Below are positions 1-9,875 of a stretch of 64,000 nucleotides of DNA, in pieces. Position 1 is the stretch's first letter. Each line of letters begins with the position of its first letter. The notes beneath the pieces are model-generated. The model saw nothing but the letters and a program-made list of their open reading frames with translations. It was not told where the DNA came from and searched no databases. The DNA is from Asterias rubens. Its lineage: Eukaryota; Echinodermata; Asteroidea; Forcipulatida; Asteriidae. The DNA is taken from NCBI RefSeq assembly GCF_902459465.1, contig NC_047068.1, forward strand, positions 3,844,001 to 3,908,000. The letters are read 5' to 3'. Both the position numbers and the translations under genes were made by a program.

Positions 1-496
1 ACATCTGCTGGTAAGTTGTTTAAAAACAACTTACAAGCAGATGTTCTTGGTTACTAACAAAATCTTTTTAGATTAGAATTTATTGTATAATTACACATGG
101 AAGTTAGTAGCGGTAACTAGACAAACTATAGACATATGATAGACAAGACACCTCAAAACCATTGAACTCTATGGAAACCTGACCCCAAAAAACGACACTT
201 TAAAGGAAAGACAGCTCAGATTCAGTGACTGTGTGGGGAGAAAATCTTATGAAACGGCAGAGAAAATCTTATGAAACGGCGTACAAATTATTGTGATGGG
301 AACAATCACACCAAAGAAAAACCAAGGTTGGCCGTAATATAGCTATTACACCGGAGGGGAGAAACATAATTTGACAGAAAAGATGAAAAACAGAATTGAG
401 TACAGAAGTCTTTCTCAAGATTTCATAGCAAGTAGCTTGACACAGTGAGCGAGTGTGGAGTGAGATTAGATTGCATTTCTTTTCCACATTCTTTTT

Positions 497-775
497 AAGC
501 GAAACAAAACACTCCAAGGGGACCACTTTGGGTCAATCACATTAGGAGTTTTTCCAATATCACGATAATTTGCCGAGTGGTGTCTGTCTGTCTCTGTCAG
601 TATGTGTCAGTATGTGTCCCTACAAGACAGACATAAGCGAAACAAAACACTCCAAAGGGGACCACTTTGCGTCCATCACATATCTAGGAGTTTTTAATAT
701 CACGATAATTTGCCGAGTGGTGTCTGTCTGTCTCTGTCAGTATGTGTCCCTACAAGACAGACATTGTGGGATTAT
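497..775. repeat. Tandem duplication with 138-bp period
   Basis: The segment starting AAGCGAAACAAAACACTCCA at 497 is repeated at 635. Both copies continue through CACGATAATTTGCCGAGTGG and TCTGTCTGTCTCTGTCAG to ACAAGACAGACA. The first copy has one extra CAGTATGTGT. The duplication explains the overlapping short reading frames here. Confidence 0.8.
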
Positions 776-1439
776 AGGAACTGTGTGTACAAGTATTTGT
801 TTTTTAACACCTTTTTTTGCAGGGGTAACCCAACAATGGTTTTAATGAGAAAACTAACGGGGAAAGCCCTTAATGTCCCTCTACTCGATATATGGCAGGG
901 TAGCTACAGAATTGGGAAGAAAAAAATTGTCTAAGATCTCGTATTTCAATAAAACTTACACGATCTAACAATGATTAAAGTTGAAAACATTCCTTGAAAT
1001 GTTTCTGTCTGAAATGTCATATTTGATGAGAAAACTAATTTCCTGTTAAGAGTTTATCACTCAGTGAGCGTTTTATTTGTAAAACACTATTTGGTGTCAT
1101 GCAAAATGTGTAATCAGTTTTTTACTATTTTCTTTTTGACCTAGATGGCTTAATCGATCTCAAACTTCTACAGGTTTGTCAGTTAAAGTAGGCATACATG
1201 TATATGGTGGATTACATAAAGTGCTTACACTACCAGCAACTGTTTTGTAACATTTCTTTCAGCATTACAGAGCAAGTAGTTCATGGTTGGGGTCCAAGGC
1301 GGGCCCAAGATGGCCTCCCCAGGCCCAGGTACAACAGACATTTTGTTTTTAGGGTTTTGTGGAACAAACCAATTTTGGGTTGTGAAAATTACTAAGACAA
1401 CATTCTGCCTGTACAGTAAAGAATAATTGGGTCAAAACA

Positions 1440-1665
1440 AAGTGTAGATAATGGTTGACAAATGACCACGGTGTTCCTGGCTGGATTGGCAGCATATTGC
1501 GCCACAGCACCTTGTAAACCATTACATTGTGCTTAAGGATTAGGTCTTATATTATCTCAAAAATCGCCCCCACTCCTTGCAGTAATAATACCTGGCGCTT
1601 TGTATCCTTTGGCAAAAGGCGCGTTATAAATACGGTTATTATTATTATTATTATTAATTATATTA
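1440..1665 (+). mobile_element. SINE tail fragment
   Basis: It carries the same body and tail as the 11.2-kb copy (GGTGTTCCTGGCTG, GCACCTTGTAAACC, GGCGCGTTATAAATACGG) ending in an ATT microsatellite. No tRNA-like head is visible. Confidence 0.5.
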
Positions 1666-2083
1666 GGGATAACTGGAGGGGAATAAGAAATAACTAGACA
1701 AGCAATAAGGGAATAGCCAGACAATCTTAAATGTCATTTTGCTTGTATGCCTTGGGGGACAGTTTCACATCTCCGCTGAGAATATCAAGTATGAACAAGA
1801 TTGCTAAACAGAAAAAAAACTGATAACCAGCCAAACTGGTTTTTTTTTTGCCATAAAGTTAACCGAGTGATTTCAGTCATCAACCTTGAGCACTATACTA
1901 ATTGTTACTTGTTATAATGATTACTTTCATAAATCACTAACTTCCAGAAAATTTAAGCCATCAGTCTTTTTCCCCCCCAAAAACAGGACTTTAACCACTT
2001 TGTCTTGAAGCGTATAATTTATTGTAGTAGTTTTCAGCTTATTATCCTAACTTTTCGCCTCGATTTGTCAATGGTCTTCCTGT

Positions 2084-2322
2084 GCCCAATTTCATAGAGC
2101 TGCTAAGCACGAAAATTTGCTTACCATGAAACTTCTTCCTTGATAAAAACAGGATAACTGACCAAATTTCCATTGGTTGCATGGTGCTTGTTACTGGCAT
2201 TCAACTGTTGTTTGCTTATCCTGATAATCACGTCGAAATTTGTTAGGTAATCCTGTTTTTATCAAGGTAAAAATTTCATGCTAAGCAAATGTTTGTGTTT
2301 AGCAGCTCTATGAAAATGGGCC
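2084..2322. repeat. Foldback element ('CCCAATTTCATAGAGC' family)
   Basis: The ends are inverted copies reading GCCCAATTTCATAGAGCTGC...GCAGCTCTATGAAAATGGGC, with an inner pair around CTTGATAAAAACAGGAT. Other whole or partial copies are at 12,362-12,602, 34,629-34,805, 36,231-36,390, 40,081-40,310 and 56,105-56,300. No coding sequence is seen. Confidence 0.7.
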
Positions 2323-2649
2323 CTGATCAACTTATACATGTAGGCTACAATTTATTCTGATGAGTTCGTCAAAGAAGCTCTTTGTCTTAAAAACACCTCA
2401 AGGAATTCTATTTTAATTAAGACAATGATTTTATTTACACTGATCTCAACCTCTACTCATGCCTACATTGATGATGAAACAGTAGACCCAAAGATTTAAT
2501 AAGCTCAACATACATGATGGGCAAATTAAATCGGTTACCTCTCTTGACAATTACATGAGGGTGCTCTACTGCAATGTCACATGCACTTAATGAGAAGTAC
2601 ACTACATGCCCTTGTAAAAAATTGGTGCAAATGGTGATGAGCAAAGCCA

Positions 2650-3540
2650 TTAACGGTAATAATAATAATAATAATAACAATCTTCAGCTTTTATAGCACT
2701 CTACACACCCGCAGGCATCTCAAAGGCTAAGTGCTTCCAGCATTATTACCCCTGGTCTTTGGCTATTTAATTCATTCCTTTAACCATCTCAGCTCCTCCC
2801 TGGTGAGTTTATAGTCTGAGCAACAAATATGTGCTACTAAGCCAAGTCAGTCATAAGAACCATCTCTGCCCTAACAGTAGACTTGTGGACAAGTCGTTAA
2901 ATCGGCCCCACGCGCTGAGATAGTGGTCTCGCGAGATCACTGCTCTCGCGCGAACTGATGGCTCCCCGATTTCGACTCCTCATTAAGGAGGAGTCGTTAA
3001 ATCGGCCCCACGCGCTGAGATAGTGGTCTCGCGAGATCACTGCTCTCGCGCAAACTGATGGCTCCCCGATTTCGACTCCTCATTAAGGAGGAGTCGTTAA
3101 ATCGGCCCCACGCGCTGAGATAGTGGTCTCGCGAGATCACTGCTCTCGCGCAAACTGATGGCTCCCCGATTTCGACTCCTCATTAAGGAGGAGTCGTTAA
3201 ATCGGCCCCACGCGCTGAGATAGTGGTCTCGCGAGATCACTGCTCTCGCGCAAACTGATGGCTCCCCGATTTCGACTCCTCATTAAGGAGGAGTCGAAAT
3301 CGGGGAGCCATCAGTTCGCGCGAGAGCAGTGATCTCGCGAGACCACTATCTCAGCGCGTGGGGCCGATTTAACGACTTGTCCACAAGTCTACCCTAACAG
3401 GTACCATATAACCCCTGGGTGGAGAGAACAATTATAGTGAAGTGTCTTGCTCAGGGACATGACCGGGACTCAAACCCACACTCTGCTAAACAGAAACACC
3501 AGAGCTTGAGTTTGGTGCTGTTATCCACCACACCCCTGCA
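2650..3540 (-). mobile_element. tRNA-derived SINE, minus orientation, split by the MULE-like element
   Basis: The left part (about 2650-2877) has an ATT-repeat end and body. The right part (3392-3540) carries the tRNA-like head in reverse ('GACCGGGACTCAAACCCACA' is a degenerate reversed B box). It matches the uninterrupted copy at 43,470-43,770, where the sequence at the break reads through as CCCTCACAGGTACC. Confidence 0.6.
2878..3391. mobile_element. MULE-like hairpin element with tandemly amplified arm
   Basis: The ends are perfect inverted repeats starting TAGACTTGTGGACAAGTCG. They are flanked by a perfect 9-bp duplication, CCCTAACAG (2869-2877 and 3392-3400), the size typical of Mutator-like elements. 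Inside are four direct copies of a 100-bp unit (starting 2893, 2993, 3093 and 3193) followed by one inverted copy (about 3293-3379). The unit is GC-rich and contains palindromic GGTCTCGCGAGATC and CTCTCGCGCG. No coding capacity is visible. It sits inside a minus-oriented SINE. The superfamily assignment is inferred from duplication length and long terminal repeats. Confidence 0.75.
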
Positions 3541-3927
3541 TAAACATATAGACCCAAAACCATCCCGAACCCTGTAAAATCTTATATGCATGTTTTGTTT
3601 GATTCTGTTGGCAAGTAAGACTGGGAATTCCACTAAACTGATCAAATGCTTGACATGGAATTGGACCAGGATTACCACCATCATTAGAGTCCAACAAGTT
3701 GGTTGTTAAGTTATACACCAAGCTCTCGTATATGTATCCGGTATCTTCCAGAGACCAGGGACAAAACCAAAAATGGAATATGGAAATTCTAAAGACAAGG
3801 TAGCTCTGGAATTTTGTGTACAAAGTCTTAAGTACAGTGACAAGAGAAAGAACAAAAGATGTCTCACCAGGGATGCAAAAGGGAATGTGTTTACCAAACT
3901 TTGTCCTGTGTACATGTATGTCTTTTA

Positions 3928-5981
3928 AGCCCTTTTCACACTACAGAGCCATTTCCCGGGAAATCGACTCCCGGGAAAATCCCGGGAGTTTTTAACCCCA
4001 CCACCACCCCAGTAACCGTTCTCACTATCCCAATTTGGTAACTCCCGGGAGTACTATTTCCTAGGAATATGCACGGTCGTTTCACACTTACGATCAAACC
4101 CCAGGAAATGTGGTAAACAGGTCAGCCCATGCGGAAGTTACAATGTTTGTGGACGGAAGTCCATCCCACAATGCCATGCGGCCGGCTGCAAAATCCTTGC
4201 CACATGCGACCCAAAAACGCTGCACATTAGTTGTGTATTTGCGTGTTGTTTTACCAATATATTGTGTGATTACGGAGGAGAAGAACTCTTGCAGTTCGGG
4301 GAAGACGTCGCTGACGCCTTGTCAGGAGAAGACGATTGCTGTGACAGTATTTTAAAGACATGCGGTATAACAATCAGATGGAATTTGTCGTGCGATTTAT
4401 GGGTTTCATGGCACTTGTTGGAAGTATTGGTTGAAGGTCAATCTGGTCTACCATGAAGAGCGGCCACTGGTGGGATCAAGTTGCTATTAGAAAAAGCGAA
4501 AGGGGTCTTTCTACTCTGCGACAGCTTTTTTTTCTTTTGAGAACTGTAATTGAATGGACTGTTGTGTCCGTGTTTTACCCAGAGGTTTTGTGTTGGCGTA
4601 CAATCTCAATTTTTGCCTGTTCACACTATAGTTATTTCCCGGGAAATTCCCGGGAACTTTTAGTTGATCTGTTCAGACTACAAAAATACTCCCGGGAATT
4701 TCCCGGGAAATGACGTTTTCCCAGGAAATAATTAACCCTGCTCAGGGGCAGGGTTAAGGGATTCAACCCCGGGGTAAGGCCTAGTAATTTTCTGAATGGC
4801 ATTTTCGAAGGATTGCATAATAATGTCCATGATGTTAGGGCCAAGATAATGAAAGGTTTTATAGAAAAAAATACCGCATGGTCGATTTTGCACAATCTGA
4901 CAATATTGCAGTAGAAAGAAAAAGAAGCATTCTTCCCTCCCAACATCAACAGTGCTGTTTTCCGTATTGTGCAAAGAAAGAACACGGAATAGGCTAAAAC
5001 CCTATATTGGCTAGCATTTTTCCATGGCTTCATAAAGACTTTTAAATGTATGTTTCTTCTAAAAAAAAAATGTTTTTGCAGGAGAACACTTATGCAATAG
5101 AAAATATTTAGGCCTTGAAAAACAAAACTATTATCCTACCGACCTATAGTCTTTTCCCCAAGGTTTTCAGTTTTTATCTGCAATGGGCAGGGGTCTGTTC
5201 ATATTCAGCTTCACGCAGGCAGTCAGCCAATGTTGAGAAAACTTTCCCGTTTCTTGTAGGCCTATATGCCCATCTAGCTGTTTTTGGACTGCATCGTCGG
5301 CCAAAAATGCAACTAGTTCCAAAATTTCATCATCACTCCATCGGTCACTTCTACCCATCGTAAGAGATTGGGCAACAAATTGAACTAAAATATTTACTGT
5401 CAGGTGGTAGACAGCAATGTCGATCGAAGAACTCTAATCTGACTCTGGACAACAAAAGTCCACCAACGGCCAAGTACATGTAAATAAGAAATACCATACA
5501 CACATGGCGTGTGTACGAGTGGGAAGCTTGTTCACGCTAACTATTTTTTTTCTGTTCCTATTCCATTCACGTGGTCAATTTTTTTAATTCATATATTTAT
5601 TTGTAAGTTACAGATGTAATTCACTTTTATTTTCGTACCTAAACGTAAACACTTTCAGAAGGAGAAAACAAAAAAGGGCTATTGTTACCACGCAAATTAT
5701 TTGGCGCGCTATTTTTGACGTCTGTGACCTTTCGAGATTAATGACGTCTCAACACAGTGGAAGCAAAAGGTGGGGTAAGTTAAACCCGCTTTCGTTCTCA
5801 CTAGCTGCTTTTCCCGGGAAAAACGTTTTTCCCCGGGGTTAACTCCTTTAACCCTACCCCTTAACTGGGTAAATTATTTCCCAGGAAAATGTTATTTCCC
5901 GGGAAATGTTTTGTAGTGTGAACAGATCGACTAACATTTCCCGGGAATTTCCCGGGAAATACCTGTAGTGTGAAAAGGGCT
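3928..5981 (-). mobile_element. Degenerate PIF/Harbinger DNA transposon
   Basis: The inverted ends are AGCCCTTTTCACACTACAG (3928-3946) and its complement (5963-5981), flanked by the 3-bp duplication TTA on both sides. This is the hallmark of the PIF/Harbinger superfamily. Near the right end the minus strand keeps a short Myb/SANT-like reading frame (5358-5167). The interior also holds several palindromic TTCCCGGGAA clusters near each end and at 4632-4712. No intact transposase (DDE) frame is present, so the copy is dead or non-autonomous. Confidence 0.75.
5167..5358 (-). pseudogene. Remnant Myb/SANT-like gene of the Harbinger element
   Basis: A 63-residue frame starts MGRSDRWSDDEILELVAFL and continues ADDAVQKQLDG. 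This matches the first helix region of the trihelix Myb/SANT domain carried by Harbinger accessory proteins (pattern W-[ST]-x-E-E...V-Q-x-Q-L-[DE]-G). It stops soon after, so the second and third helices are lost. In Harbinger elements this second protein helps transposase nuclear import and DNA binding. The assignment rests on motif recall and on the TIR/TSD context. Confidence 0.55.
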
Positions 5982-6196
5982 TTAGTTTGTGTCAACCCTA
6001 GTAAACCACTCAAAGAGAGAGAGGGTTAGCACAGCACACTACCATTTCAGTTAACAAATAGTTTCTAGACAACATAAAAACCACTTTGACCAGGGATGGT
6101 TAAAGGCATTTTGCTTGTGCCAAATTCTCAACGCCTGTTGCTCTACCCTTATAGCTCTATGACCACTGGGCTATGGAGTAAAGGCCTGTTCATATA

Positions 6197-6515
6197 GAGC
6201 AAGTTCGAGTGTGCACAATGGTTAACTAAAGGTTGACCATTTTGACTCGAACCCAGGCTGGTCGACCATTGGTTGACTACTGTGGTCGACCATTTGGAAC
6301 CAGCCACGAGCCCATGGTTTCTTCACCGGTCCCAACAGCATGTTCCATTCTAACACGTGTTAAGCGCAGAGGGGAACCAGTGACACTTCAGCGAAAAGGT
6401 GGAAGGTTGACTAGACTACCAAACGAGTCGTTCGGGTGAGTACGTCACTGCGCATGTGCGTTGCTAGTCTGTGGTCGACCACTAATGGACTATTTGTGCG
6501 CACTCGAACTTGCTC
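6197..6515. repeat. MITE with GAGCAAGTTCGAGTG ends
   Basis: The inverted ends are GAGCAAGTTCGAGTGTGCAC and its near complement (GTGCGCACTCGAACTTGCTC), with an ATA flank on both sides. The inside is rich in GGTCGACCA-type palindromes. No protein is encoded. Confidence 0.65.
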
Positions 6516-9500
6516 ATAGTTGACACCTAGAAGCTACAGCATGAGTACTGAGTGCTAATTAATACCCATGTTATGGTACAAGAGTAACCTTTTCAAGTCA
6601 CATCTGAAAGCCTCGGCTGATAACAGCTTTGATAAATTTGACCGGTGAGACACAGCTTGATTGCAAGATGAAACAAAATACAGTACAGTTTCTGCACTTG
6701 AGTAAGGGAATCAATGTATGGTGAAGAGGTTTTCAACTAGTGGTGTAATCCCACACTAGTGGTTTAATCCCACTCTCTACTCCTAAGGAGTACATGCAGC
6801 AGCAAAAATGGCGCACAGGTTGTTATCATTCACAGTAACAGTAGATACCAATTTACTCCTATGTATGTGATAAGAAGCAATTAAAGTGTCTTAAAAGGAC
6901 AAAAATGCCATGACCAGGATTCATACCAAAATCCACTTTCTTCTTTTTTGCTTTTAGCAAGGGATCTAAAATGTTGCACGTGCAGTTTGTTTACATGCTT
7001 AAAGGCAGTGGTTGGTAGTTACTCAAAATAATGATTAGCATGAAACCTTACTTTGTGACGAGTAATGGGGAGAGGTTGATAGTATAAAACATTGTGAGAA
7101 ACAGCAGATTTTGAATTTGAGGTCTGGATATCAACCATCTAAAAGCACACTTCGTGTGATAAGAGTGTTTTTCCTTTCATTTATATTCTCTCGCAACATC
7201 GACGTTTAATTGAGCTCAAATTTCCACAGGTTTGTTATTTTATGTTGAGATACACCAAGTGAGAAGACTGGTCTTTGACAATTACCAATAGTGTTCAGTG
7301 TCTTTATGTTAGCAACCGCTAGTGTGCTAGTTTCCAGTTTAAATTGTATCCCCTCAGGAGACCTGCCTTACTCCACTTTTAATGTATGATGGCTGCATCT
7401 GTTTTGTACATCACTTCATGATCTCTAGATGAAAACTTGTTGCGTTCATGACCAGGGAGCGCGGAGGCAATCGCTTTGTTGCCTCCGTGAAGTATCAGGT
7501 CTGTGATTTGAAGCCCAAATTCGCCGCTAACCCGTGAAATACGCTTGCCGTAAGCAGAGCCATGAAATTGGGCCCAGGTCTGTTTAAGCCACAAGTTCGC
7601 TGTACTCTACGAGATCCCGGACACTACCACCAGACAGTGGACATTGCATGTGATTTGGTCATTCTAGGTCACCATAGCTACATGACGTAACACAACATCA
7701 ATCTTGTCTTAAAATACTGCACTGAGCTGCCACGGAAATTTGTGCCAAAATACTTGAATTTGAGTACCTCTTAGTGGTCAGTATTTGTCTACGTCCCTAA
7801 AATATATTTTTTGGAGGAAGTAGGAGTACTCTAAAACTTTTTGCTGGTCTTGAAAAAAACATTAGTCTGGAATTAGGTCAAGCTTGACCATTGCAAATGA
7901 CAGTTCAAGTGTACAAGAAGTGCCAGTAATGTTTTCAGAAAGAATACGCATTTTGTGATGCGAACAAGCTATTTGGAAACATCAGTAAACACGGAGAAAT
8001 AATTAAAAACAAGTCGTAAAGGCCGTTAAATTTTCAAGAATATTTTGGGGTAAATTTAAGTGCCAAAATATGTCTCATTTTAAATTGGCAAATCCTTCCT
8101 GATAAATAACACCCAAAAACAGGTTAAAACTGTATTGAAAGAAAATGTGCAGTTATTCAATTAACAACTCAATTATAAACCCTTCTTTCTTAGTTTTATT
8201 TTCTCGCATCTACTACGTTTCTACTTTCACAACTATTGAACTGGGTTGAAAAATAACTCATTTTGCTTGATCCAGTCACAGAAAATCAATGTCAGGTGCT
8301 CCGCTGTGGCAGACAAGATTTTTGAAAGTAAAATTACTAGAATGCATCCCTTAGTACATTTGACGTCTTGGAAACACGGCAATATTTTCTGTGCTAGAAA
8401 TAATGTGTACAGTCTACACCCCATTTGTATGAACTTGTACAAAGAGGGACAGAGGGAACTGGATTTCATGCTCAAAATCTCCCTCTCCAATGGCTCAAAT
8501 TCCAGTCACAGTTCTCACAGTGACCACACACATTCTAAAGAAAAGTTAAAAAGGGTAATGACAAAAGTGGGATTTCTAATTGCATAGTGTCACTTTCAGC
8601 AACCAAGTTGACATTTTGGGATATCTATGGGGTTTGTTATGGGAGTGGGTGTGAAATAAGGATTTGTTTCAAGAAGAATGACAAGGCAGGTTTCAAAATA
8701 GGAGGCAAGTGAGGGCGATAAACTGGTTTGTTTTTTTAACCAAACCTTTAGAATGCAAATGGCAATGATTGGGAATTGGACTCCCCATCCCGTTACAAAC
8801 CAAACATATTTGTTACAGCATTATGCCAGGAGTCCACCCTAGGTAAACATCTAAAAGCCCCCACTACTATTTCCCGAATGAAACCTGTTTGTTTTTACAC
8901 CAGGTAGGTGTTTTAATAAATCGATTAGATGAGTTGATGAGAAATTGATCTGTTTTCTTCTGGGAGATGAAAGCGAGCTGATAATGACTAGATGTCCTGA
9001 CAAGTACGAGTTTAGGAAAAGTGGGTCAGGAAAAACAATCAGAAAGGGCATGACAACTAGCCTGAACATCTGGCGTCACACTTCGAGGCTTGTGAATAAC
9101 GCCAGAGACCGGCCTCCAGCCATCGTGTATCTTCACCTCTGATACATTCATTTCACATAGAGATATGCAGTCAAATTCTACACCAACATTACATGCAAGT
9201 ATGCACGTGCATGTACTGTATACGTATGTGGAAGTAAGCTTTCCATATCTGTGTTTTGATTGGTCGTCCGAGGTGACCTTAGACCAATCAAAACAGTAGT
9301 CAATGCATCAATCTAATAATATCATTGTTTCCAATGGAATCACTGGATCTGAGTAGCAGGTACCTGTCGTTATCCTTGCTGATAAAGACAGGGGCCCAGT
9401 CTACATGACAACTAGGCTAGCTGTTCGATTGAGGGCGCTCTTCATGTTTAAGGTGCCCTCCAAAATGCCAAGAAGACTATTGAGAAGAAATGCAATAAAG

Positions 9501-9679
9501 AGTTCCACATTTCATCCTTTACAATAAAGTTTTTTTTCCAATGGTAACGCTCATGTAAGTGTCTGAAACCACCCAATAGTAAACCAACAAGCTTTATTTA
9601 GCTACAACAATTTGAATGGTTTATCAAGGGCTTATACATTGTAGTTTTCATCATTGTGAACAACATCAGTGGGGTGGAT

Positions 9680-9802
9680 TTCTCAAAGGTAGTCCTAACT
9701 TAGGACTAGTCCTAGGCAATGCTAAGAGATAGGACCAGTCCTAAGTTAGGATGAGTTACTGGTCCTAACTTAGGACTGGTCCTATCTCGTCCTAACTTAA
9801 AC
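9680..9802. repeat. Short palindromic array of CCTAACTTAGGAC words
   Basis: Five alternating copies of GTCCTAACTTAGGACTAG-like palindromes make the stretch self-complementary. A related but diverged element with TTCACGAAACGCTAGGATTA ends is at 48,450-48,605. It sits directly downstream of the last ENDOV exon seen. Confidence 0.6.
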
Positions 9803-9875
9803 AAATACAACTCCGAGGGAACAAACAATGTAAAAAAGGTTTGGTCCTTTAAAACTATATATAAATCAGACTTAC

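Larger units (their letters stand above)
1..9875. other. Region without a confident gene (left edge)
   Basis: Apart from the repeats listed separately, I see no exon with a recognisable product on either strand. A hairpin of two 20-base arms lies at 1-45. Frames at 8,233-8,587 and 8,945-9,142 have no family resemblance and no paired splice evidence. If ENDOV is intact in this genome, much of this stretch is one of its introns. Confidence 0.5.

Noticed and set aside
7379-7594. Minus-strand 71-residue frame
   Set aside because: It overlaps dispersed repeat sequence (GGAGGCAA...TTGCCTCC and GGGCCCA words) and has no domain.
8233-8587. Overlapping frames on both strands, 85 and 113 residues
   Set aside because: No family resemblance, no paired splice signals and ordinary composition; probably chance or an old repeat.
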